Assembly: GCA_001792895.1 (NCBI GenBank)
Contig: MARA01000023.1
Coordinates: forward strand, 248,001-312,000
Reading direction: 5' to 3'
Source of the DNA: Lentinus brumalis
Lineage: Eukaryota > Basidiomycota > Agaricomycetes > Polyporales > Polyporaceae
DNA: 64,000 bases
The notes below the pieces were generated by a model that was not told where the DNA came from, made no database searches, and saw only the letters and a program-made list of their open reading frames with translations. Shown here in pieces: positions 44,124 through 60,041 of this stretch. Position numbers and translations under genes: made by a program. Numbering within the stretch: position 1 is the stretch's first letter; every line of letters begins with the position of its first letter.

Positions 44124-45388
44124 TTGCACCTTGCGCTTAGACGTGTATCGACGCGCTATCACCTCCTCTACGACCGTTTCGACTGTCCTGCCGCCATCAC
44201 GTCAGCTGCCAGGCGCGTTGGACGTCGACCGTCCGGCAAGCTGCCATGGAGCGAGGTCGGGCTTTGCAATGTGCGCATCACGACGCGCCGCGCTCGCAGA
44301 CGCTGCGGCGGCGCGGGTGCGGACGTGCCCGCCCCTGCCGTGCGCATTGCGATGGCGATATTATATCATGAGAGGTAATGCATGAACGGACAGTTATTGT
44401 CTATATGATTAGCTTTGTTGCTAGATGTCTTGGGTTTGTATTGCTCGTGCCAGGGCTTTGGGAACGACAATGGGGGCCATCGGGTTTTGTGCTGTCTGAT
44501 CTCAGAATGAGCGTGATGGTGGCGGCGCCCTTCCCGAGCATGGTCGACCTTAAGGCTCAAAACCCTGAAGTAAGTACAGTACCCCTCCAGAGGCGCACCT
44601 TCTCGAACGAGGGCAAATGCCCGTCATACGCTCCAGAGTCCAGACCCGAATCAAGGGTTCATGAAGCCTGATTTTAGCGTTGAACGCACTCAACGCCTCC
44701 AACACGCTTACCTCGAAAGTCAGGTCCCTGAAACTCCTCTCTGTGCCCCAAATGCCTGCCCTGCAGTCCGGTGATTCGACGACGACGTCAGCATTACCTT
44801 CGAGCCGCTATCATTTCTGCATGCATACTTATCGCCGGGTTCTCGACACCGGTGACCGACGACCGTCTAGCGAGTTCTGATGTGAATATTCCTAGACACT
44901 CTCCAGGCGCACTAAGCTCGCAGGAAGACAGCACACCCCGAAGGGCTGGTCCCTGAAGTCTGATGCGCGGCTTGGGGTCTGCGACTTCAAGTTTTGAGGC
45001 CAATGTGGCGTCCTCGAATTCGGCATCCGCCAAGCTTGGGTATACTTCCGCTACTACTCGGTAAGCCAAATATCGGCGAACCGTGCCTGACTGAATGTTC
45101 GAATGCTCTAGAGGAATTTGGAGACCTCTCATGATGCATGAAGGCTACGGACAGCAGGCTGTTTCTGAAGTAGAGTACAGTAAGTACGTGGCTATCTCCT
45201 TGCGGTTCGTGGTCCAATATAACTTGAATATCGTCTATTGCTAGTGCGTTGTTCATGCTCTTCTTCCGATCTATCTAACAGGTGCGACTCTACATAGCAG
45301 CTTGTGGAAGCACTGCGCCTTGGTATACACTCTACAACCCTAGGGGCCGCTCTGCGGCGGTCGGTTCTTCTTCACGAAGGGACTGTGT
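44124..45388. other. Convergent intergenic region
   Basis: Between the 3' ends of the rhodopsin-like and dehydrogenase genes. No gene recognised; longer than most intergenic regions here. Confidence 0.5.
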
Positions 45389-47049
45389 TCAATGCTTCAC
45401 AGCGATCTTCACCGCACCGCGGCTGCGCATCTTATCCAACGCCTTTGCGTAGTCCTCGGGAGGGAACGTATCGGTGACCTGCGAGTGGCAGAGTGGCAGC
45501 CGTAAGAAGGGTGGGAAGTGCGATCGGGAATGCCGGGATTGGGTTGCACGGTGAGCGGGTTTGATGGCACGATTCATGAGCAAAGCGCGCGATTGAGCAT
45601 TGAGAGAAGTGCTCACCATGCCTTTGACCTTGATCTTCCCGCTGTCGAGGTACGCGACGGCGCGGGGGAAACAGTGGGTCTGTGCGAAGGAGCCAATGAT
45701 CTGTGGCCAAGGGGATGGTTAGAACTTAGTGACTCGGTGCCTCTCTCATTCCCGCGGATCGCGGACGAAATGAGATGATAGGTGCGCACCCGAATCTCGT
45801 CGACGAAGATCTTCGAGGGGGGCCAGTGAACGCGGGCGTCGTTGTTGTACACGCCGTAAATCATGAGCGTGCCGCCTCTGCGGACGTAGTTGATCGCGTC
45901 GTTTGCGACTGCCTCCGAGCCCGTCGCCTCAACCTGTCCACACCAACTGTGAGCTCCCCGCTTCTCCAACCATCCAAGCAGATACTTGCCACTACGTCGA
46001 AGCCATATGGGTTCTTCTGCTTCAGCTCCTCCCACTGCGCGGCAGGGTTCTCCCTGTCGAGCTCGAGGTACTCGTCGCCCGCCTCGAGCTGCTTAGCAAG
46101 CTCGACCTTGATGCCCTTGTTCGCCGCGATGACGACGCGGTGGGCGCCGTTCAGCTTGAGAAGCTGGGCGAGAATCAGGCCGGTCGGGCCTGAGCCGATG
46201 ATGAGAGCGTCGATACCAACGGCGGGCCCGAGCTTGTCCATCCCGTGCACGGCACATGCGGCGGGCTCAACCAGGGTGGCCTCTTCGTCCGTGAGGTTGT
46301 GGATCTTGTAGACCTTCTCGGCTTTGCTGATGTCACATCGTCAGCTCCGTTCGCGAGATTGGTCGTCCAGAAGGTGAGCACGTACAAGACAACGTATTCA
46401 CCGAAGCCGCCGTGGAGGCTCACGCCGACACCTCTGAAGTTCTCGCACAGCAGCGACTTCCCTCTCCGGCAATAGAAGCAGCTGCCACACTACCGCAGCG
46501 TGAGTGGCACGAAGGATCGCCATAAACCGAGCCGAGCGCACCGTGAGAGTGGGATCAGCGACGCAGCGGTCGCCCTTTGCGAAGTCTTTGACGTCCTTGC
46601 CCACGTCTGCGATGACACCGACCACCTCATGCCCAGGGATGAGCTAGGTGGGTAGCCCGGTGAACATCTCATTGATAGCGGTGACAAGCCTGGCTGGGAC
46701 TCACAGGGAAGGTCGAGATGAACTCTCCTTCATGTATGTGGTTGTCGGTCCCACAGACGCCTATATTCGCAGAAGACCGTGAGCGGCATGGCGTGGAAAG
46801 TCTAAATAGACTTGCCGCATGCCCGAACTGGGTGGATGATCGTCAGCACCGACATAGCATCATGGGTACCACGATCTACCTTGGAACAGCACCTCGTCGT
46901 CGCCGAATGTCGGGACGTCTACTTCACGAATTTCGAACTTGCGGGGCTGGCGAATGGATGCTGGATCAGCGGGGCTCCGACGAATACGGGGACGGGAATA
47001 CCTCGCTGTAGTACACGGCGCGCATCTTGGTGGGGATCGTCGCTGCCAT
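45389..47049 (-). CDS. Zinc-dependent medium-chain alcohol/polyol dehydrogenase (sorbitol/arabinitol dehydrogenase-like)
   Basis: NAD(P)-dependent oxidoreductase of the MDR family. From ATG 47049 ([16 protein letters not shown]) the traced exons give [28 protein letters not shown] (catalytic zinc Cys), [15 protein letters not shown] (catalytic His-Glu), and the structural-zinc lobe [18 protein letters not shown]. The cofactor domain follows: [13 protein letters not shown], then the Rossmann turn [13 protein letters not shown] near 46170, [13 protein letters not shown] and [11 protein letters not shown]. The last exon ends [14 protein letters not shown] at 45389. About nine exons. The pattern is closest to fungal D-arabinitol/sorbitol-type dehydrogenases, so a sugar-alcohol substrate is likely but not proven. 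It shares a 412-bp divergent promoter region with CTP synthase. Confidence 0.88.
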
Positions 47050-47461
47050 CGCTGATATCTCTGGCGCGGATGCTCGTCTGCTCGTCTGTCTGCCTCTGGG
47101 CGATGGTGATGGGGGACGCTCGATGGAGGGGATTGCGGGGGAGAGCCATTATATAGCTGGCCCCGCTGCCGTGGGAAGACTGAGAGACGATACGGTGGAT
47201 GTTACGGAACAAAGTCAGGTGAGTGGGCGAGAAGATTAACCGTGCTTCCCCGCAGTGCAATAAAGCGCGACAAGGAGAGGGTACTTATGGGGATGTCGAG
47301 TGGTTGACCGCCGATGCCCCGGCCCGGCGCGTCATTAAAGCGATAGGCGCGCGTCTCGCGTCGCGTCGCGTTATTTTGACGTGTTTGTGCGGCGAGGAAA
47401 AGGGATCGGGGAATTTTCAGAGTCCACGCCGAACTTGACTTGTGCGCCGACGACCTCTGCA
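47050..47461. other. Divergent promoter region, dehydrogenase / CTP synthase
   Basis: 412 bp between two start codons on opposite strands. A TATA box faces the dehydrogenase; none is obvious for CTP synthase. Confidence 0.6.
47149..47155 (-). promoter_or_regulatory. TATA box of the dehydrogenase gene
   Basis: TATATAA on the minus strand, 100 bp before the ATG at 47049. Confidence 0.55.
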
Positions 47462-50005
<2,544 letters not shown>

Positions 50006-50305
50006 GGTCCAGAGGTAGCAAGTTTGTCGTCGATTGTGTGTGGAACGAACACTGTCCCTCTCGTGCATGTAGACGTGTAGACGTGTTGTGTCGTCGTATT
50101 TGTTTGGCTTATCGCATCTCGAGAATGCTATCTTGTTCGCTCAGTCGACTGCGCCAGTAAAGTCTTCCGGAAGATGTGACATAAAATACAGGTTGGCTCT
50201 ACATGTGAACAAGACGACAGCGCTGCGATACATCAAACAGGCGATTGCGAGCAAAACGTACAATGGACTCTCCCTCACACACTACGATCAATTCTCTTCC
50301 TAGCA
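50006..50305. other. Convergent spacer, CTP synthase / CSN5
   Basis: Exactly 300 bp between two stop codons; presumably both 3' UTRs. No gene. Confidence 0.6.
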
Positions 50306-51750
50306 TCAGCCGATCGACATGGCCGTGTCTACGGTATCAGCCACATCCGATGTCGACGCAGGGCCGCCGCCGAGGCGCGACGAGAAGATCAGGTCTTTGA
50401 GAACTTGCGCGATGAGACCGTGCTGAGCTTCGGTGGCGATCTTGTCGCTGTTGTGAGAGTGAAAGTCAGTATATGTTATGCGAAGGGGCACGGATGGACT
50501 GACCTGTCCTTGACAGCCTTCGAGAGCGCAGTCTCCTCCCGTTTCTGGCTGTCCTTTTGCTACACATCGTGCGGATCAGCACCAATACATACTGAACGAT
50601 TTGACGGACACTCACTTTGATGACAGCCTTCTCGTCGATGAGGACAGGTTGTGGTGCGCGAGTGCTCGGGATCGAGGTTTGCGCCTTCGTCAGCTTCTGG
50701 TGCAGATCGGCAAGCTGGCTGGCCGCATATGCACGATTCTGCATCGTATCTCGCGTGAGATGATATCCTCGGGGTCGTATCGAAATTGGGTGCACGTACA
50801 GAGATGAGGGCACTCTGGCTCAGCGTGTTTATCCAATACTTGTTCCACAGAAGGCCCAAGAGTTCGCTGTCGAGCGTCGACTTGAAGATCTGTACTTCGA
50901 GCGGATAGTACTGGTTCGCGTGGACACCAAAGTCCTCGATCTTGTTGAGCGGGATGCTCTGATACTCGCTGCTCGCGCCGTCGGGCGGGGTGTAGTTCTC
51001 TGGGTACGTGCGGAACGCGCCGATGTCGACCTTGCCGGCGGAGATGGTGCGGTTCGGGTCGATGACGACCGCGACGAACGGGTCCTGGAACTTCTGGTTC
51101 TGCATCTGTGTGTTCACGTCGATGCCAGAAAGCCAGCAGCCGTACCCCGGGTGCGAGTGGTACCAGCCGATCGCGTTCTCCAGGCGTTGTACCTAGGAGC
51201 AATCACAGAGGGTTTCGACATGGCGGTGGGGATATGGGACAATGAGAGCACGCACCTGTTCGCTACCCTGAACGTACTGGACCATGTACTCATTCGCCTC
51301 GTTTGCGGCGTTCACTCGCGTCTCCGTTCCTTGTACGGGGAGTGCGAAGGAGTCGATGATTACGAGAGCCTTGCCCACGACCTTGCCTTGCATGATGCCC
51401 ATGATCTCGTATGGCACGCCGGAGCGTGCATGGATAGCCTGGCAGGTATAGTGAGCACGCGGGCACTGTGGCGCATAGTAGACTGGATGTGTACCATCTT
51501 GATGAGCGCGACCGCGGAAATCTTACATACTTTGAAGTAATGGGGACTGGCAAGCAAGCATCTCCGTTCAGCATCGCCTGTCTAGGATCAGGATGGTCAC
51601 TCACTCGCGGACCCATGGCTTGTCGTTGTTTATCCTCCTGTTCTCTGCGGGGTCGTATCTGAATATCTCATCCTGCGCACTGAGCTCCTTGATGTCGTTG
51701 GCAAGGTTGAATGTCTTGAGGGCGATGTTGGATCCTGAGCCGGACGCCAT
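50306..51750 (-). CDS. CSN5: COP9 signalosome subunit 5, NEDD8 isopeptidase
   Basis: Zinc metalloprotease subunit that removes NEDD8 from cullins and so regulates SCF ubiquitin ligases in nucleus and cytoplasm. From ATG 51750 the protein begins [19 protein letters not shown], then DEIFRYDP. The MPN+ (JAMM) core is intact: [12 protein letters not shown] near 51415 with the catalytic Glu, followed across an intron by [20 protein letters not shown] near 51150, giving His-x-His-x10-Asp. The Ins segment and helices follow: [17 protein letters not shown] near 51085, then [19 protein letters not shown] near 50900. The tail ends in [11 protein letters not shown] at 50306. It lies 132 bp from the divergent OXLD1-like gene, implying a shared promoter. 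The first gene of this window is a candidate SCF adaptor, but no link is shown. Confidence 0.95.
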
Positions 51751-51806
51751 GGTGGCTGCAGCCAAGTCCTCCGCCACTCGCCCACATACAGCTTCAAGCT
51801 TGCGCG

Positions 51807-51812
51807 TATATA
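51807..51812 (-). promoter_or_regulatory. TATA-like element of CSN5
   Basis: TATATA on the minus strand, 57 bp before the CSN5 ATG and 71 bp from the ATG of the divergent gene. Weak support. Confidence 0.4.
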
Positions 51813-51882
51813 GCCGTGGGAAGACCCTTCCTCATTAGGGAGCCGTTGTGTCATCGAGCCTTCGACATGCTCGACGTTGTGC

Positions 51883-52671
51883 ATGTCCCTTCACCGTCTA
51901 TCTCGCGCCTTGGCTACCCGACCACGCCATAGCGTATACTCTATCGCATGCATACCATCTCATAATCTGCGGGCGCGGTGTCTGGCGACGTCCACTCCTC
52001 CAGGCCCGCTCAACGACCCCCAATCATCTCCTTCGCATGCGCCGACGGTGGATGTTCAGCAGCTTTCGCACCTGAAGCATCCGAAACGTGGTGGGCGAAA
52101 CCTCACGAGGCGCTATAAGCGACTCGAACGGTCCCTGCGCGGCAAGAACGTCTATGGACGCGAAATCGAATCATTGCAGCGGTCCGGAGAGGTCACCGAC
52201 CCGGCACCCTACACTTCGGAGGAGAAGACTCAGCAAGCGAACTCAAGTACTGGGAGGAGCAAGAGAAGGATATTTAGAGGCTTCGTTGTGCCGGAGGCTC
52301 CAAAGCCACCTGCAGAAGATGGTGCGCAACCCTCCCTCCCGTACCGGGACTTGTTTGTTGAATACTAGAGCGCAGAATGCTGCATGTCCGGTTGTGCGGT
52401 ATGCGTCTACGACCTCTACGACGAGGCTCGAGAAGATTATATCAAAGCTGTCGACCACCTCCGCTCCGAACTGAAGAAGCTCAGCGTCCCGGAAAGCGAA
52501 TGGCCTGCCGACGTCCGGCCAGATTGGAAGGGTGGGCAAACAAGTCCTGTCTCCCGTCCCGACGTGGTGTACAACGCATTCGAGCAATTGGAGCGTGCGC
52601 TGAAGGCGAAGAAGGAGAAGGAGGCTCAGCCACCTGTGCCGAGTGTCTCCGCGCAGAGCAGCGAGCGTTAG
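51883..52671 (+). CDS. Mitochondrial oxidoreductase-like protein (OXLD1 / Oxidoreductase-like N-terminal domain)
   Basis: Two exons, 51883-52321 and 52376-52671, give 244 residues. The N-terminus MSLHRLSRALATRPRHSVYS is Arg/Ser/Leu-rich and lacks acidic residues, a good mitochondrial targeting peptide. The middle is basic. The intron joint produces EAPKPPAEDECCMSGCAVC, followed by VYDLYDEAREDY: the Cys-rich signature (CC-x3-C-x2-C) and Pro-Pro lead of the oxidoreductase-like domain found in human OXLD1 and in fungal homologues. The biochemical role is poorly known. The C-terminal 90 residues are Lys/Glu-rich helix. Confidence 0.88.
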
Positions 52672-55599
<2,928 letters not shown>

Positions 55600-56026
55600 G
55601 GTGCCCACGATGCATATGCCTCACAGAAGTGTTGATTGTGCGTTCGAAGTGGTAGCTAGTACATGGGAGATGATATGGGCGGTCATTGTACGCAATGGTG
55701 GTCTGCTGCATCGTATGCAGGAGATCTCCCTGCCTTCTCAGGATTCCCTATGGCGAGCTGTCGAAGTGTCAGGGCCCGGAACCTTAGCTGGGCGCGATAG
55801 ATCCCTGAGCCGATCTTGAGTCAAGTGTTGCGGGACCGAACGCAAGCACGATGCTGATAAGACGCAGGCTCTTGTCGCTGCTAACCTCACCCCGTCGCAC
55901 ACCTTACAAACAGACAAAGCACAGATAAGCAAATCACAGTTCATCGCACATAAGTATGTGGGTCTATGGCATGGTGGCACCGTTTGCCATCAATGTATGG
56001 TTATGCTGAATGCAACCAGCACAGCA
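55600..56026. other. Intergenic, GH1 3' flank and ABC-F promoter
   Basis: No recognisable gene. An in-frame GTG-initiated extension of the ABC-F frame (55958) is not used, because the ATG at 56027 has a good context. Confidence 0.6.
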
Positions 56027-58054
56027 ATGTCTTCCGCCCGCAAGACAAACACCAAAGCGAAACAGACCGCGACTGTCCCCCGTTCCGGAGTCGGCGACAG
56101 CAGCGACTCAGCCCTCGTCGCAACGTCCCAAGTCTCGCGTTTCCACACGGAGACGCTCGTCACGCTCTCCAACGACATCGACCTGAAGGACGTCCACGTC
56201 GCGATCGGCTCACGCATCCTGCTGGGGTCCGCGAACCTGCGCCTCTTCCACGGCGTCCACTATGGGCTGGTCGGGCAGAACGGCGTCGGCAAGTCTACGC
56301 TGCTGAAAGCCATCGGACACAACCAGCTCGCGGGCTTCCCATCCAACGTGCGCGTGCTGTACGTCGAGCAGCTCGAGGGCGCGGACATGAGCCGCTCGGT
56401 CGTGAGCGTCGTGATGGACGCGGACCACAAGGCCGCCCGCATGCGCCGGGAGCTCAAGGTGCTGCAGGCGGCGATGGAGGCGGAGGACCCAACGGAGATC
56501 GCGCGCACGATGCGGACGATCCGCCTCGCGCGGACCAAGGAGGATGAGGAGGCTGCGGCGAAGGTGGCGCTGGAGAGGAGCGGGGCGCGCGGGAAGGAGG
56601 CGAGGAAGGAGCTCATCAAGCAGGAGAAGCGCGTCGTAGACACGGCTGCGGCGAACGAGGAGCCGTTGACCCATGGGGAGGTCACCAGTGCGACGGTGGA
56701 GGCGCAGGACCTGCTGACGGAGCTGTTCGCGGCGATGGAGATGCATGGCGAGGAGGCTGCTGAGGCGAAGGCGCGGAAGATCTTGAAGGGGCTGAGGTTC
56801 CCGCAGGATTGGCACGACCGCCCGCTGGGTGAGCTCTCCGGAGGCTGGCGTATCCGTGTCGCGCTGGCTTCGGCGTTGCACATCGAGCCGGACATCCTCC
56901 TCATGGACGAGCCGACGAACCATCTCGACCTCCCGGCGATCATCTGGCTGCAGGACTACCTGTCCCAGCTCTCCGACGTGACGATCGTCGTCGTCTCGCA
57001 CGACCGCGCGTTCCTCAACGCCGTCGCAGACGAGATCATCGTGTTCAAAGACCAGACGCTCGCCTACCACACCGGCAACTTCGACGAGTACCTCGAGCAC
57101 ACCGAGGAGAAGCAGAGATACATGGAGCGCATGGCTGCGGCGATCGAGCGGAAGAAGAGCGCGGCCGAGAAGACCGTGCAGGCAGCGATGTCCCAGGCGC
57201 GGAAGAGCGGAGACGACAAGAAGATGGCGCAGGCGGCGTCGCGGCAGCGCAAGCTCGAGCGCATCGGGATGGAGGTGAACGACAAGGGACATCGGTTCAA
57301 GCTCAACCGCGACCGCGCCGGGTACTTCCTCTCTGTGCGGTCGGATGCCGAAGTCGAGCAGGCTGAGCAGCCCCCGACGTGGACGATCCCGGACCCCACC
57401 CCGCTTCGTCAGGCGGGTGCCATCATCGAAGTGGAGGGTGTGTCTGTGGGCTACGACAAGCGAAAGCCGCCAATCCTGTCCGACGTCACGCTGAACGTCG
57501 GTCAGGAGGCCCGCATCGCTATCGTTGGCGCGAACGGGAGTGGGAAGACCACCCTTGTCAAAGCCCTGGTAGGGGAGATCGCGCCTACAAAGGGCAACGT
57601 CAGTCGACACCTCTCGGCAAAGATAGGGTACTTTACCCAGCACCACGTCGATGAACTCCATCAGCAACCCCCGGAGACCTCCGCTCTGACCTTGCTGCTT
57701 GACAAAGACCCCGAGAGGCGCGAGCAAGAGTGTCGGGCTCACTTGGGGAAGTATGGCCTCAAAGGCAACATTGCGTTGCAGCCTTTGCGAAGTCTCAGCG
57801 GAGGCCAGATGGTGCGCGTCGCATTCGCTCTCAGCACGTACGGGTCGTCTCCGCACCTCCTTATCCTCGATGAGCCGACGAACCACCTCGACTATCTGAC
57901 GACCGAGGCTCTAATCGAGGCACTGAAGGAGTACTCTGGAGCCGTGGTCATCGTGTCACACGACCAGTTCTTCGTGTCTGAGGTTGCGGAAGAAGTGTAC
58001 GCGGTGAAGAAGGGGAAGCTCGTGCATCTGGAGGGGGGATGGAGGAATACGTGA
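56027..58054 (+). CDS. ABC-F family ATPase (translation/ribosome factor)
   Basis: Single-exon gene of 675 residues with two ABC cassettes and no membrane domain, the mark of the ABC-F group (relatives of Gcn20, Arb1, ABCF3, bacterial EttA/Uup), which act on ribosomes. Cassette 1: Walker A GQNGVGKST near residue 82, signature LSGGWRIRVALASAL near 270, Walker B ILLMDEPTNHLDLP, switch His in VSHDRAF. Linker helices (ERKKSAAEKTVQAAMSQARK) near residues 375-410. Cassette 2: GANGSGKTT near 500, LSGGQMVRVAFAL near 588, LLILDEPTNHLDY, VSHDQFF. No GCN20-type N-terminal HEAT region is present. A 558-codon frame on the other strand is a shadow. Which ABC-F subtype it belongs to needs a tree. Confidence 0.93.
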   Translation: MSSARKTNTKAKQTATVPRSGVGDSSDSALVATSQVSRFHTETLVTLSNDIDLKDVHVAIGSRILLGSANLRLFHGVHYGLVGQNGVGKSTLLKAIGHNQLAGFPSNVRVLYVEQLEGADMSRSVVSVVMDADHKAARMRRELKVLQAAMEAEDPTEIARTMRTIRLARTKEDEEAAAKVALERSGARGKEARKELIKQEKRVVDTAAANEEPLTHGEVTSATVEAQDLLTELFAAMEMHGEEAAEAKARKILKGLRFPQDWHDRPLGELSGGWRIRVALASALHIEPDILLMDEPTNHLDLPAIIWLQDYLSQLSDVTIVVVSHDRAFLNAVADEIIVFKDQTLAYHTGNFDEYLEHTEEKQRYMERMAAAIERKKSAAEKTVQAAMSQARKSGDDKKMAQAASRQRKLERIGMEVNDKGHRFKLNRDRAGYFLSVRSDAEVEQAEQPPTWTIPDPTPLRQAGAIIEVEGVSVGYDKRKPPILSDVTLNVGQEARIAIVGANGSGKTTLVKALVGEIAPTKGNVSRHLSAKIGYFTQHHVDELHQQPPETSALTLLLDKDPERREQECRAHLGKYGLKGNIALQPLRSLSGGQMVRVAFALSTYGSSPHLLILDEPTNHLDYLTTEALIEALKEYSGAVVIVSHDQFFVSEVAEEVYAVKKGKLVHLEGGWRNT

Positions 58055-58910
58055 AGTCGTGTCGGAAGAAAGGACGAGCGAGATGACTCACGAAGTTCAG
58101 TTATGTGAGGTTTCGGTCGGATTGAACGGCGGTGGCAGGTCACGTCTGGTCGGGTAGAGATTGGATAGATATATTCGCAAGCTACAACGAATGTACGTTC
58201 TATGGTTCACTCGACACTCTACAATCTTGAGGAGGGGATAGATGATCAGTACTGATAAAAGTGAGCATGAACGTAGCATGTCGAGGATTATACCAGGTAG
58301 CGCACCATCATCCAGTACACTCCGGTGATTCAGGCATACCCCAGAGTTGCTCTTGCATCGCATGCTTGACAAGCACGACCACGGGTCTGGTCGCGTTGCT
58401 CAAAGGGATGCGCAGGTCCAGGAATTGAGAGATAACCATAACATGCAGGTCGACGTACCGATAATTCTCGCGCAGGTCCAGATAGATGACAAGGACTCGT
58501 GCATTGAGGAGATCAAGAGGTGGGTCTGAGCTGGGTCTGAAGCAACGTAGTACATAGTGCGAGCCTGCGAGGTCGCAGCGAAGTGAGCTCACGTATCGGC
58601 ACAAGCGCCCAATGTCGACTGGCGCTTGTGTTCCAGATTGAGACTCCGTCAAAGTCAGCAAACTCTATTGCCACAACGCCCGGGAGCAGGGCAAGCATCG
58701 AGGCCGTCAACGCCAACGCCAACGCCAACACTTCAAGGGTAAGCCGGTCTTTCTTCAAAGTGAGTATCTGCCGCCGCTGCACGACTCCTGCGACCTCTAC
58801 GCTGCTTGTCCATGCCGAAACTCTGCAACAATCGCTGGATTCGACGCTGGATGGCTGCTCTCCCCTCTGGATGAAGGACTTCGCGCTTATACTCTTGCAC
58901 CCGCTCCCAG
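58055..58910. other. Intergenic with an unassigned coding-like segment
   Basis: Mostly promoter of eL20 and 3' flank of ABC-F. On the minus strand, 58782-58308 has two frames (89 and 117 codons) that read VVAIEFADFDGV and RYVDLHVMVISQFLDLRIPL. The FADFDGV string resembles the N-terminus of Arp2/3 subunit ARPC2, but the rest does not, so I leave it unassigned. Confidence 0.4.
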
Positions 58911-59660
58911 ATGTCTTTCACCGAGTACCAGGTCGTTGGCCGCCACCTGCCCACGGAGAATGATCCGACCCCCAAGATCTACCGTATGCGCATTTTTGCG
59001 CCCAACGAGGTCGTCGCCAAGTCGCGCTTCTGGTACTTCCTGAGGTACGTCCTGTGCCGCAACTCTGCCACTTTCCCGCGCAAGCCCCGCTCCCCCGGTC
59101 CATTGCTCGATGCTCATATCGTGTCCAGGCAATTGAAGAAGGTCAAGAAAGCCAGTGGTGAGATCATTGGCGTGAACGTCGTGTGTATTATTCCCTTGCA
59201 GCCGTTCAAGTGGCAGGCGGAGTAGGGACTAATCGCCGTCATTGCGACGCGCACCTCTAGATCCACGAGAAGAAGCCCTTGAAGATCAAGAACTTCGGTA
59301 TCTGGCTCCGTTATGACTCGCGTTCCGGAACGCACAACATGTACAAGGAGTTCCGTGAGCTCAGCCGTGCGGACGCCGTCAAGGCGCTCTACCAGGACAT
59401 GGCTGCCCGTCACCGCGCGCGTTTCCGGTCGATCCACGTACGTGCTCATTCATACCCCAGCTTGAAATTACTTCACCAGGCGGTTTGAACGGTACTGACA
59501 CATCGCGTAGATCCTCCGTGTTGTCGAGATCGAGAAGACCGAGGATATCCGCCGCCCCTACATCAAGCAGCTCTTGGTCCCCAAGCTCAAGTTCCCCCTC
59601 CCCCACCGTGTCACCAAGGTCCGCTCGACCTTCGTTGCGCACAGGCCCTCGACTTTCTGA
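58911..59660 (+). CDS. RPL20: 60S ribosomal protein eL20 (L18a family)
   Basis: Large-subunit ribosomal protein of 170 residues. Exons: 58911-59044, 59129-59180, 59261-59437 and 59511-59660, all with GT-AG introns. Start [20 protein letters not shown] and the following [20 protein letters not shown] are family-typical, with [42 protein letters not shown], and the C-terminal basic block [14 protein letters not shown]. The C-terminus [12 protein letters not shown] ends at TGA 59658-59660. Highly conserved; confidence very high. Confidence 0.97.
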
Positions 59661-60041
59661 GCTGTATTTTTGTGATCATTGGGTGGTGGGCATGCCCGGG
59701 ACCAAAATCATCGTCACCTTGCTATCACATCACTGTCTTACCCTACATGCATATGACGATATGAGTGTATGTTGCGCCATGTACGCTTTCCTTGCAACTT
59801 ACATGACAGAGTGTGCAACACTGGTCGTTTACAAGCATCAGACCTTCGTGACACATGTCCACCGTTCAAGGCAGGCGTCGACTTATAGGGGCCGCAAGTA
59901 TCGTCTTCTCGTACGCGTGGATCGCATATGAGCACATGGAGTGGACTTCATCACGCAACTTGAACTGAAGACAGCGAAGGTCTGCAATACCTACTCTATG
60001 ATTACACGGTGCTAGGCCACAGTTAGCCACATCCCAAGCTT
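59661..60041. other. Convergent spacer, eL20 / GH5
   Basis: 381 bp between two stop codons, presumably both 3' UTRs. No gene. Confidence 0.6.

Noticed and set aside
56210..57886. 558-codon frame on the minus strand
   Set aside because: Exact antisense of the ABC-F gene; it is a GC-rich codon shadow with no domain.
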